Source: Amorphophallus konjac
Taxonomy: Eukaryota; Streptophyta; Magnoliopsida; Alismatales; Araceae
Reading direction: 5' to 3'
NCBI GenBank assembly: GCA_022559845.1
Contig: CM040126.1
Span: forward strand, 46,618,458-46,682,457
Length of the DNA stretch: 64,000 nucleotides
The stretch's first letter is position 1. Every line of letters begins with the position of its first letter. The notes under the pieces are model-generated. The model had not been told where the DNA came from. It did no database searches and saw only the letters and a list, made by a program, of their open reading frames with translations. The position numbers and the translations under genes were made by a program. Positions 48,239-58,886 of the stretch are shown here, piece by piece.

Positions 48239-49845
48239 GGACTTCCATGATGTGTTCCCCGATGAGCTTCCGGATAAGCTACCACCCATGCGCGATGTGC
48301 AACATGCCATCGACTTTGTGCCCGGAGCTACCTTACCCAACCTCCCCCACTACCGCCTCAACCCCACCGACCATGCCGAGCTTAGGAGACAAATTGAGGA
48401 GCTCATCAGGAAGGGCTTCCTCTGCATTAGCAAGAGCCCATGTGCCATCCCGGCTCTTCTCACACCCAAAAAGGACGGAACTTGGCGCATGTGTGTGGAT
48501 AGCTGAGCCATCAACAAGATAACGGTCAAGTATAGGTTCCCCATTCCTTGGCTAGATGGCATGTTAGACATGTTTGCTGGAGCCACCATCTTATCTAAGA
48601 TTGACCTCAAGAGTGGCTATCACCAAGTTCGCATTAGGCCCGGGGACGAGTGGAAGACCGCCTTTAAGACCAAGGACGGTCTCTATGAGTGGCTTGTGAT
48701 GCCCTTTGGCCTTTCCAATGCACCAAGCACCTTCATGCGCCTCATGACCGAGGTTCTCCGACCCTTCATGGGCATCTTCCTTGTCGTCTACTTTGATGAC
48801 ATTCTCATATATAGCCAGTCCAAGGAAGCCCACCTCGATCACCTCAAACAAGTGTGCACCGTTCTTAGGAAAGAGAGCCTCTTTGCCAACCCCGGGAAGT
48901 GTCATTTCTTGACCAATCAACTAGCCTTCCTAGGATTTATTGTCTCATCCCAAGGGGTATCCATGGACCCCGAGAAGGTCCAAGTCATTCTTGAGCGGCC
49001 CGAGCCCAAGACCCTCCATGAGGCCCGAAGCTTTCACGGGCTAGCCACTTTCTATAGGAGATTCATCGTGGGTTTAGCACTATCACCGCTCCTATCACTG
49101 ATTGCCTCAAGAAGGGCACTTTTGTGTGGACTAGGGCAGCCTCCAAAGCATTCCTAGAGCTCAAGGAAAAGATGACCCAAGCCCCGGTCCTTTGCCTACC
49201 CGACTTCTCTAAAGTCTTCGAGGTCACTTGTGATGCATCCGGGGTAGGGATTGGAGGCATTCTTAGCCAAGAGGGTCACCCAGTAGCCTATTTTAGTGAG
49301 AAACTTTGTGAGGCTAGGACTAGGTACTCCACATATGACAAAGAGCTTTATGCCGTGGTTCAATCCCTTCGGCATTGGAGGCACTATCTCCTACCCAAAG
49401 AGTTTGTGATCTTCTCGGACCACGAGGCCTTGAAGTACCTCAACACCCAACAAAAGCTCAATGCCCGTCATGCCCGTTGGGTAGAATACATTCAGGCCTA
49501 TACCTTTGTCCTCAAGTACAAGATGGGTAGTGAGAATCGCGCCGCCGATGCGCTGAGTAGGCGGGTAGCCTTGCTTTCCACTGTCCAGGTGGAAGTCACG
49601 GGGTTTGAGAGAATCAAAGGGGAATATCCAAATTGCCCCGACTTTGGGACTCACTACAGCACCCTCTCCACTCAACCCCACAGGGAACATGAGGGATTCA
49701 TACTCCAAGAGGGGTATCTTTTCAAGGGAGCTAGGCTATGCATACCCCAAACTTCACTTCGGGACTTCTTAGTTTGGGAGTTGCACAGTGGTGGCCTAGC
49801 TGGTCACTTTGGGGTCCAAAAGACCATAGAGCTAGTTGAGAGGTA
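48239..49845 (+). pseudogene. E reverse transcriptase and RNase H
   Basis: RT from [16 protein letters not shown] through [25 protein letters not shown] and the catalytic YFDD (48789-48800). A TGA at 48504 stands where CGA (Arg of the usual DSRAINKIT) is expected. A frameshift near 49065-49125 precedes RNase H (about 49200-49560: VTCDASGVGIGGIL, ADALSR), whose acidic residues are present. The frame then enters the integrase zinc region (LHSGGLAGHFGVQKT) and stops at 49843. Confidence 0.87.
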
Positions 49846-51117
49846 ATTCCATTGGCCCAGTCTCAAGAAGGATGTGGCCAACATTGTGGGACAGTGTCGC
49901 ATTTGTGCCTCGGCCAAGCAAGTGAGGCAAAACACTGGGCTTTACACACCCCTTCCCATCCCAGACCGACCTTGGGAGGACTTGAGCATGGACTTTATCC
50001 TTGGCCTGCCTAGGACCTTGCGCAAACATGATTCAATCTTTGTAGTTGTTGATAGGTTCTCTAAGATGGCCCACTTTATCCCATGCTCCAAGACTTCAGA
50101 TGCTTCTAGGGTCGTCCGTTTATTCTTTGATAAGGTAGTCCGACTCCATGGATTACCTAAGACCATTGTGTCCGACCAGGATGTGAAATTCACCAGTTAC
50201 TTTTGGAAAACCCTCTGGCATCTGATGGGAACCCTCCTCAAATTCTCCACTGCTTACCACCCTCAAACCGACGGCCAAACTGAGGTCGTCAACTGAAGTC
50301 TTGGGAATTTGCTCCGTTATCTAGTTGGGGATCACCCCGGGAATGGGGATCTCCTCTTGCCCTAGGCCGAGTTTGCATATAATGATTCCGTCAATAGGTC
50401 CATAGGCAAGAGTCCATTTGAGGTCGTGCATGGTTATAGGCCTAGAAATCCTTCAGATCTTATTCCCCTTCTCCCACATGCTAGAGTGTCAGTCTCAGCT
50501 GAGTCCTTTGCACAGCATATCAAAGAGTTACATGATGACATCCGCAAGCATATAGGGAAAATCAATGAGGCTTACAAAAGGCAAGCAGATGCTCGACGGC
50601 GTCACTGTGAGTTCCAAGTGGGAGACTCGGTGATGGTGAGGACGGAGCGGCTGCTTCCGGGGCCTGCCTCCAAGTTGAGGGCACGAGGTTCGGGACCCTT
50701 TCAAGTTCTGAAACGACTAGGCAGTAACGCTTATGAGCTGAACCTACCAGAGAGTTTTGGGGTACACCCTACCTTTAACGTGGCAGACCTGGTACCCAAC
50801 AAGGGCCCTGCGGTGGGACCCAGTAAGGAGCTTGAGCCTTTACCCCCCCTTGAGAGAGACACCCACGGTGGGACACCACTTCCTAACTTGAGAGGCCGAC
50901 GTGAGTAGGTAGAGGCAATACTGGATGAGCAGAGTACCATTACCAGGCACAAGGTGTATCAGCGCTACCTGGTGAGGTAGAAGAACCGTCCCCCGACAGA
51001 GGACACTTGGGTGAGCCGGGAGGATCTGCTGCACCTTGACCCGGACATTTTGGAGTGCTACCATAGCCAGACGGACCCATACTCGACGGGGTCGAGTTCT
51101 CCCCACCCCGGGGGATT
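49846..51117 (+). pseudogene. E integrase with C-terminal chromodomain
   Basis: The core contains [15 protein letters not shown] and the Glu of DGQTEVVN; stops at 50294 (TGA), 50363 (TAG), 50906 (TAG) and 50981 (TAG where a Trp of the chromodomain is expected). The chromodomain (about 50909-51060) reads VEAILDEQSTITRHKVYQRY, then KNRPPTEDTW. The frame runs past the pol end into the 3' LTR for about 17 codons before a stop, a feature also seen in D and known from CRM-type elements. Confidence 0.85.
51081..51117 (+). other. pre-LTR hairpin/polypurine module of E
   Basis: ACTCGAC and GTCGAGT arms (51081-51097) with a 3-nt loop, then 20 nt ending GGGGGATT directly before the 3' LTR at 51118. Confidence 0.75.
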
Positions 51118-53526
51118 TGATAAGGGCATCTCACAGCGCCCTCTTTGGCTAGGATCGCCTGCATCACTTTGAGGATGTCCGGCTATAATGATCGCATATT
51201 ATCTTCATTTCTTTGAAGTCTTATTTATGTATTTTCTTTATTGAATCATGTGGTCATGAGTCCAATTTCACTTGTTTTGTATTAATTGGGCTTTTGTATC
51301 CTAGTTTGGGCCCATGTTGGTTGTTTAGGATAGCTTTGGTCTTTTGTGTAAATGCTAAGGGCATTTCGATCATGTAAAGAGTTGGGTGCCTATAAATAGG
51401 ACCCAACCCCCTCCCATTTGTAACACTTGATGCTTGAGAGATTGAAGTCCATTTGAGTGAATCCTCCCTCCCCTCTAGTTGGAGTGTGACTCTCCTCTCT
51501 CTCTCTCTCTCCACTCCCCTCTCCCAAGACGAATTCAAATTCGAATCTCCCTCCACTACCACTTCCCAAGATGAATTTAAATTCAAATCTCCCTCCACTC
51601 CCACTTCCCAAGATGAATTTAAATTCGATTCTCCCTCCACTCTCACTTCCCAAGACACTTTCCCTCTTCCCAAGGTCTCCTCCACCCTTCCCTAGGCACC
51701 CTTCTCTCTTCCCAAGGTCTCCTCCACCCTTCCCTAGGCACCCACTAACTCCCCACCCCATCCCCAACTCAAAATTTGAATTTGTATCTCCCTCTATTCC
51801 CGCTCCCCAAGACCCCTTCCCACTTCCCAAGAGAACCCTCCCTCTTCCCAAGGCATCCTCACCCTTCCTTAGACACCAATTAAATCCCCTCCCTATCTCC
51901 AATTCAAATTTGAATTTCATCCCCCACACCTCAAGATAGAACCCATCAATTCCCCCCATTCCCCCCTCTCTAGTGCACACCCAGCCCAACCCCATTTCCA
52001 GCAACTCTAGCCCCCTCCACACCCTCCACACATCCCCCTCTGGTCCCCCCTCCACCCCCTTCACCATTTGGCATCATCCCTCCACCCCCTTCTTGGAGAT
52101 ACACCGGAGGCCTGCTCGCAACTGTGGACCTGTAGAGAACCAGTCACTTGTAGCTCCAGCCACGATGTCATCTCAGCGTTTCTGAAAGCCCAAGAGGGAC
52201 CGCTGGAAGCGTCTCCCTGTCTTCTTCGCAACGGCGGTGGTCTTGTCCCATTCTGAGCTCGTGGCTGCCCGATGGAGCTGATATCCTCCGACTGCACGTC
52301 TTCCTCCAGACTGCTAACCTGAAGCTACTTGCAGAAGCTCCCACAGTCGGCCATCTGAGGATTTGGAGGCAGGGCTTGGCCGAGATCTTCTACGACGAGT
52401 CGCCTTCCAGTACCAAGAAGCGGCTTCCAGATTGGACCCCGAACAAGTGAGTTCTTAATTTCCTCCCTAGGGTGCACAGTTCTGTCCCCTCTGGGACTAA
52501 ATCGACCCCTGTCCACTGTTCGGGCTCTCCCAATCTACTTCGACTTTCTCTGGTGTCCTCGCGGGCCCCATTTCGAAGAGGACTTGACAACGGATCCAAC
52601 GACTCTAGCCACGCCTGAATCAGAGCCCAGCAGCGCCCGGGGTGACCTTGTCTTCCTACTGCAGTGGTGATGAAGCAGCCAGAACCAGAGTAGTCTCGCC
52701 CTATTCCAGGTCCTACCCGACTAGCAACATCGTCAAGGGAATTCAAGAAAATTCAGGCGTCCTCCCGGGTAAAGTATGAGACTTTCGGCACTAGTTTCAA
52801 CCCATTTTGAGTTTGGTGGCGACCGTGGCAGCGACATCTGTGGTCCCAGAAGCTGGCAGCATCGGCGGAACTCGGCACGACGATTTCTAGCTTCACTTCC
52901 TCTCCCGCCTGGCCGGCTTACAGCCCCTCCCTGTGTGGAGGTAGTATTTGGTTGTAAATCTCTTAACCCCCACCCCGAGATCCTCCCCCCTCCTGCGAGA
53001 GGAGTAGTGTTGTAACCCACTTATTTTCAGGTCAAGCGCCATCGCCGCAGCGTGCGGGCGTATGCCCACGCTTCCCGACGCGCCCTCGTCTCTGGTCGGG
53101 ATCGGTGTTTTCCCACCGGTCAGGTGAGCATCTGATACCCCCTTGCCTGGTCGCAATCTTTACTTATTTAGTATAGTCTTTACTTGCCGTCGGTCGGTGA
53201 GGCGAGAGCCCGAACTCGCACACCACCTTAAGTGTCCCCACCGCGGACAGTGCGTGAGTGCCTCCCAACCCACGCCCCGGCGTGCTAGCCGCCCACAAAG
53301 TTGGGAACCCCAGGCCCTTAGGGGTCATCCTAAGCCCGCTATGTCTTTAGAATCGATTGGGTCCCACCTCAGACCCTCGCCATCATCCCCCAGTCACCAT
53401 CGGGAGATCGTGTGCGCCATGCGAGTGAGCCGCCAGCGTGAGTCTGACTTCTACTTTGTATGCTTGCGGGTCTAGGTCTTAGGTTCAACAAGTCATCCCT
53501 TATCATCCTTCAGCTGTGCCACATCA
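51118..53526 (+). repeat. E 3' LTR
   Basis: 2409 bp. TATA box at 51391-51398 (TATAAATA), a short CT run (51495-51511), three roughly 48-bp units with GAATTTAAATTC palindromes (51525-51650) and a duplicated CTTCCCAAGGTCTCC-type unit (about 51665-51740) that is single in the 5' LTR. Confidence 0.9.
51391..51398 (+). promoter_or_regulatory. TATA box of E 3' LTR
   Basis: TATAAATA. The matching site in the 5' LTR (43953-43962) has been lost, so this copy could not use the usual start site. Confidence 0.55.
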
Positions 53527-53531
53527 TTGTG

Positions 53532-54670
53532 GAACCCGCCGAACCTAGATCGGAGACTATTGCAAATTACCAAGCACCCCGGTCTGGGCTTTTTAATAGA
53601 AGATTGTTACGAAACTGACGTTATATCGATTTCAGCCCCGTCCGGCGATGACCCCGCCGAAGCTGCAGGCCCGTGGGAGGCCCGCCGCGGTATGTATCCC
53701 ATGCCTCTGGCTGAGGAGGTGCAAGATGAAGAAGTGTTCCTTTGGAACCCTCTCCGCCATGGCTGCACGGGGAAGACTTCCTCCTTTTCCGAAGGGTCGA
53801 CCTCAAGGGATCACACCACCAGGGCACCCTCGCCCCAGCCTGTCGGCGAAGCAAGGAGCGGTAGTGTGGGCCATGCCTCAGGTCCTCCCAGATACGATCC
53901 CGTCTTGTTGGCTATGTATCACAGGCAACAACGGGAGATCGAGATGCTGAAGGCTCGACTGGCTGAATTAACGGCACTCGTGTCCGAGCTGCTCAAAAGC
54001 TCTTTCCGCCCGCGAGATGAAGGCACATCCCGGTCCCGGAACATCAGTCCTGGCACCTCCATTCATTCGAAGAGGGAGCTAGGGAACTTAGCCGGTTCTC
54101 CAGCCAAGCGACTGATCGAGGAAGGCTTTACACTACAAGAGAAGCTGCGGAAGCCCTACTCCTTTCCAAGGGAAAAGACTCGAGGGATCTTCGACTGGGC
54201 TTGTCACTACGGCAAAGTCTCCCTCCCGAAGTCCAAGAGGCCGCAAGATACCCGAAGAAGCAGCGACCCTCTATTCTGTCCCTACCAGCAGATATTGGGT
54301 CACCCAATTGAAGACTGCTACGTCTTCAAAGATATTGCTCAGGACCTGATCAACAGGGATGAGCTCAGAATGGGAGATTACGTGGTAGCCCCGCCACGCC
54401 CTCATGTGACAGGCAGCCCCAGGAGGAAAATTTGCACAATATCAATCCAGCACCAGGAGTCTGAAGATGCAGCAGAAGATGAACAACCCCAGCCATCAAT
54501 GGCGGAGCGGCCCCAAGCATGGTCAGCAACCACCTCGGCCCCCATCGAAGCTATCTATGATGATTATTCAGAAGATCCCGGAACGGCCCCGTGCCCCTCT
54601 GTGCCGGGGAGCCCCTCGGGCCCATCAACTCCAACCCAAGAAGGTTGTGAAGTGAATGCGACATCCGCAC
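53532..54670 (+). pseudogene. F pol linker with truncated gag-like module
   Basis: In frame with 43229-43680 once E is discounted, and open throughout. After a linker it carries a coiled coil (53890-53998: YHRQQREIEMLKARLAEL), then a stretch matching the C-terminal part of F gag (KPYSFPREKTRGIFDWA; zinc-knuckle place at 54277-54318). The gag copy at 39953-41340 has the same two parts with the capsid domain between; here the capsid is missing. The knuckle reads C-X2-Q-X4-H-X4-C, so one metal ligand is gone. Element H cuts the frame at 54671. Confidence 0.7.
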
Positions 54671-56748
54671 TGTTGGGAATCGACGCCGAGCATGTACATT
54701 TTATTTTGCATTTATGTCCTTTAGTTTATTTGTATATCTACGGGAAAGTATATGCGCAATTGTACGGCTTTATAAGCCAATGCGTCATTCCCACGGATTG
54801 TTTGGATTTTTTTGTAATTTGTCAGTAGGACCAGCAAGGGGGCCCTCAGCCCTTTCCCATTGGTCCATGTCACTCATGTGGGGCTGGTCAACCATCCTAG
54901 GTGGCCATCTAGAAGGGTTGAATGCCATTTGACCACATGGGAGACAAGTGGCTTAATTAGTCCAAGGTGGGTTACCTACCTCACCTACCCATTCAACCCC
55001 ATTAACCATGGTCAAGGGGGCGCCCCTCTCCCCTTAATATTTTATTATTTTTTATGTGTTATTCACATCCAATCTAGGCCCTCCATTCCCCTCCCCTAGA
55101 TCTAATGGTGTAGATTAGATTTGACACATAGCATATAAAAGGTTATATTTTCCATTTGTTAGCATTAATGAAGAGAAAATTGTTGGAAAATCAAGAGTGT
55201 TCTTGAGCCCCTCCTCTCTCCCTATGGTTTCTCTCCTCCAACCTCCAGTTCTAGAGTGATTTATATCTTCTATCCCCTCCCCTCTATCTCCGGTGATCAT
55301 CTGTGCCGCCGCCGCCGCCGTTCGTGTCGCCATCGAGCCGCCGTCGAAGTTCTGTCCTTGACAGATAGTAGCCTCTTCTCAAAATTTTTGCTATCCGCCA
55401 CGGCCTCTTCGTGGTATGAAATATTTATGGTGTATTCCTATCTTCCACCCCATCATCCACAAAAAATTTCAGGTCCAAAATCTCTCGTTTAGTATTTTCC
55501 CATTTTCATGCATCTTTCATTCCCAGATCTATTTTGTCTCTATCTACAGTGACAGCAGCCCTGTGTTTCCCACCTCTGGCCCTCTTTTTGATTTTTCCAA
55601 ACCCTCCCAATTTGAATGACAGTTCTGTCCATCATCCCCTACATCCAACATTTTTATTGATTTTTGATTCGCCCTCTATCCATTTTTCAAAATTCATGTT
55701 CTATCTCAGCTATAGTGCTTTCAACCCATTTCCAGATCCGACCCACTGTTATAGAAAAACTCCTATCAATTCGTAGCCACATCCAAACTTGTCCAAACTA
55801 GCTTTTCCGTTTTCCTAGCTCAATTTCCCACAACTTTCATGAAGAGGTCGAAGTCTGAATCCAAGGGTTTCATAGCGGTCAAAGGCAGTTCTCAGAGAAT
55901 AGCCCTGCAGATCTGAGTGTTCGGCTACTATACAATAGTAAGTTGTAAATTCATTAAAACCCAAATCCGTGCGGATCCAGGCCAGATCTCCTAGCCTACG
56001 TTGAATAATTTGAAGTTGTCTTTCCAACGGTGCCAGTCTCGTGTCGATCCGACATCAGGGCTGATCGCAGCGCTTGTTCTCGCCGGGACGCGCGCTGAAA
56101 ACCAGAAGCTGCAGATCCATGGCCAGTTATTCCGACCGGTGCCGAACGGAGCCGCCCGGCCTCCGACCGGCGAACCAGCATGCCGCTAGCCTGGGGAGCG
56201 CTTCCCTAAGTGTCCCCACTATAGCGGTTCCATCGGGTCCCACACGGCTCCTCCGGACAGCACGTGGGCCCCACAGCCACAAGTTCGGGTGCTGCCGAAG
56301 AGACGCGAGAAGTCGCCCGTCAACCCGAATTCGGTCCTCCCAGGCTCAGTTGTGTAGCCCTTTACCTCCCTGCATGGAGTGGGCGATATTTCATTGCTGT
56401 CATCATTGTGTAATATTTATCCCGGGAGTATGAGTTTCGGCCGGGTCCGTCGTCCCCACGCCGAGCCCGTGGAGGTATCGCATTCGCTACCTTACTTGGC
56501 ATTTTGCTTACTTCATATATATTTGTCTATGCCGCTGCTAGAGAGCATGTGTAGGGATAATTAGCTCGCTTTATATTTATATCACCGCTGCTGCGAGAGA
56601 GAGCGTTACCGTCCCGTGACCCGATCCGGGCACAAGTGAGAGCCGACCACCCTAGCTCACTGCCGGTTTCTCAACCGCGCATGTCCGACGCTTCCCTCGT
56701 TAAGGGGCAGTCACGAGCTTGTCGTGTCCGTGGTCTCGTCCCGCATCA
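54671..56748 (+). repeat. H 5' LTR
   Basis: 2078 bp; begins TGTTGGGAATCG (TGATGGGAATCG in the 3' copy). TATA box at 55134-55140 (TATAAAA), a CT-rich tract and a GCC-repeat at about 55310. The open frame crossing into it from F (to 54828) is not real beyond 54670. Confidence 0.92.
55134..55140 (+). promoter_or_regulatory. TATA box of H 5' LTR
   Basis: GCATATAAAAGG, conserved at 59350-59356 in the 3' LTR. Confidence 0.6.
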
Positions 56749-56751
56749 ATT

Positions 56752-56763
56752 TGGTATCAGAGC
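56752..56763 (+). other. primer-binding site of H (tRNA-iMet)
   Basis: TGGTATCAGAGC begins three bases after the LTR. Confidence 0.9.
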
Positions 56764-57059
56764 AGTTGAGTCTAGGGTGTCAAAAAAAAAAGAGTGTCAT
56801 TTAAGTCTAAGTGTCTAAGTCGGTCTTAAGAGTTGCATTTGCATCCCTTTACTCGGTATATCAAAAGGTGTTATCCGAACGTTAGGCTACGTCTATCGGG
56901 AAGGCCGCACAATTGCGCGAGTGTTCTTCGGATCACTTATCTCCGCCACGTACCGAGTCTTGGTTTACGTCTAGGGTCCTTAGTGTGCATGCATTCCAAA
57001 CTTGCGTAGTCGGTCTAGTGTCTTATCACCGTGTGTATGCATGTCCATGACCGCTACCC
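56764..57059 (+). other. H leader, conserved with B; UUCG hairpin
   Basis: Closely similar to 9853-10169. Hairpin at 56920-56937: AGTGTTC pairs with GATCACT around TTCG, with one T-T mismatch. Against the B hairpin, one C-G pair has become T-A, keeping the pairing. No start codon competes with 57060 in the same frame. Confidence 0.6.
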
Positions 57060-58430
57060 ATGGCCATTCCCCAAGACCATGTGTCCGAAGGGACATCCTT
57101 TGTGGCCCAATCCAACGCCTTCATGGCCCGACCATTAGCTTTCACTCATCTTGTTACTAAAGCTACCCTACCCAATGGGTCCACAACGAGACTCCATTTT
57201 GCTCATAAGGATTCAGATAATTGGGTTTCTCTTGATATCGTGGAGTATCTCTCCAAGGTGGGTAAGATTATCTGCGATGGGGATTTTGCTTTTGTCAAGT
57301 TTGAAAGGATGATTGGCTCCACTCTTTACTGTGATGGTGCATGGTGCAACCTTGGTACGCCCACAGGCCCATACATTATGCTAAGGCGACCTTGGTTGGA
57401 AGAGAGGAGAGCGATCTTTGACCGGGATACGAGGACCTGCACCTTATATCCACCTCACCTACCCGGCAAGTTCGTCTTTCCTGACATCCTTCGGCCGATC
57501 ATCTCCGTGTCACCACCCGTCCGCTCATATCAGGCCACTCCGCCTACGGACCCATGCTCACCACCCTTTCTTTCCGAACTTGCTTCGGAACCTTCTCATT
57601 TGGAACCACCCAAGCCCGAGCCACCCGTGTTTCTGACGGGTACGCTTTTCATAGCCGAGCCGCTTCTTAGTTGGCTCAAGGATGGCTTGGTCCCACATCC
57701 CTTCCCCTTCAGGGACCCCACCTTACCTTTAGTGCCAGTCAACTCATTCCATACCACATTTCAGTCTAGTCACCATGTTGACACGTTAGACGATCTTGCC
57801 ATGGGATTAGATTTACAATGGAAGTTGACGCACCTACTGGCCCGAGGCTTTGACCAACCCGCTAGTCTTAGCTTCACCCATCTGGCATTAGGGTCCATTA
57901 CCTCCGAGTGCACCGTGGGTTGTGTCACCACGGAGGTCCTCTTACTCCTCCCCTTACCGGACGAGCCCGAATTCATACTCTTTTGTCCGAGGGAGGAATC
58001 ATACATCTTGCCTACGATCCCCGTCCCGCCCGTTACAATTCAAGAAGGTGACTACCCACACCTTCAAAACTTCTACATGTGGGACCGTGACTTATGGGAA
58101 CCCACCACAAGGGGTCATACCTTCTTTGACCCTTTTGACCCCTTCACTATTAGGCTTCCCGAGTTACCACCCGTACTCCCCTTCTTCCAGGAAGCCCACT
58201 TTTATGCCCCTTCCCCTCGGGATGGGCCATCTACATCCACCAACCCCGACCCACCTACACCCAGCCCTTCTAAACCACCCAAGTCGCCCACATTCAAAAG
58301 ACCATCCACGCATAACCACACCCGACGTATAGGTTTTCCCCATGCCATCCATTCCCAGTTGCACAACATGCATGCATGGCACATATTCGGGTGTCCGAGT
58401 CCGCCGTCGCCCATGTACGGGTCGGACTAA
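57060..58430 (+). CDS. H protein, 456 aa, function unknown (degenerate protease-like N-terminus)
   Basis: ATG at 57060 and uninterrupted. Residues of about 40-150 look like a worn retropepsin: SDNWVSLDIVEYL where D-S/T-G should be, and YIMLRRPWLEERRAIF where ILGRPW is usual; catalytic Asp-Ser-Gly is absent. A P/E-rich linker (150-190) follows. Residues 190-385 (from VFLTGTLFIAEPLLSWL) are the part shared with B and match no family I know. The P/S-rich tail ends PSPMYGSD. No signal peptide or membrane span. An accessory or structural protein of a non-autonomous element is a guess. Confidence 0.7.
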   Translation: MAIPQDHVSEGTSFVAQSNAFMARPLAFTHLVTKATLPNGSTTRLHFAHKDSDNWVSLDIVEYLSKVGKIICDGDFAFVKFERMIGSTLYCDGAWCNLGTPTGPYIMLRRPWLEERRAIFDRDTRTCTLYPPHLPGKFVFPDILRPIISVSPPVRSYQATPPTDPCSPPFLSELASEPSHLEPPKPEPPVFLTGTLFIAEPLLSWLKDGLVPHPFPFRDPTLPLVPVNSFHTTFQSSHHVDTLDDLAMGLDLQWKLTHLLARGFDQPASLSFTHLALGSITSECTVGCVTTEVLLLLPLPDEPEFILFCPREESYILPTIPVPPVTIQEGDYPHLQNFYMWDRDLWEPTTRGHTFFDPFDPFTIRLPELPPVLPFFQEAHFYAPSPRDGPSTSTNPDPPTPSPSKPPKSPTFKRPSTHNHTRRIGFPHAIHSQLHNMHAWHIFGCPSPPSPMYGSD

Positions 58431-58886
58431 CATTAGGTGTGTCTAGGGTCATAGATGAGTCCGTGTGTTTTCCTTGTGTGGTTTGTTTTGTGTGATTTAT
58501 TTGCATGGTTTGTGTGTCGTTTGTTTGTCTGCATGTGTCTTGTGCAAGCTCGTTGTCGTTCTATTATGAGTAAGAGGCGAGTGGACTCATTCGATGAGTA
58601 TGGGATCGGTTCTACATCTATACCCGGATCAGTCACCTACAGGGACTCAGCGGTGATTCCTAGTGAGTCTTCGAGCTGCTTCCTTCCCTTTGCGAGTGCC
58701 CCACCCGAAGTGTCAACCTCTAGCCCATGGCAGCTTGTGCATATCGAGTATATATGGAATGAGCAGGTGCCAATCACTTGGAGTGGAGCATACCCGCGCT
58801 ACTTGGCACGGTGACGGATCCGCCGGAGTACTCGAGCATCTATACGTCTACTCGACGGGGTCGAGTTCCTCCCACCCGGGGAGAGT
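58431..58886 (+). pseudogene. H chromodomain remnant and pre-LTR region
   Basis: Contains YRDSAVIPSE and LVHIEYIWNEQVPITWSGAY then PRYLAR, the first half of a chromodomain as in D (YRDPAVIPSE, HIDRILDEQ), then a stop and loss of the conserved Trp part. It shows descent from a chromovirus pol 3' end. Confidence 0.65.
58850..58886 (+). other. pre-LTR hairpin/polypurine module of H
   Basis: ACTCGAC and GTCGAGT arms (58850-58866), 3-nt loop, then 20 nt ending GGGGAGAGT directly before the LTR. Confidence 0.75.

Noticed and set aside
54671..54828. Extension of the F open frame after 54670
   Set aside because: This is H LTR sequence read by chance; the identical stretch recurs in the H 3' LTR at 58887, and F resumes at 60967.
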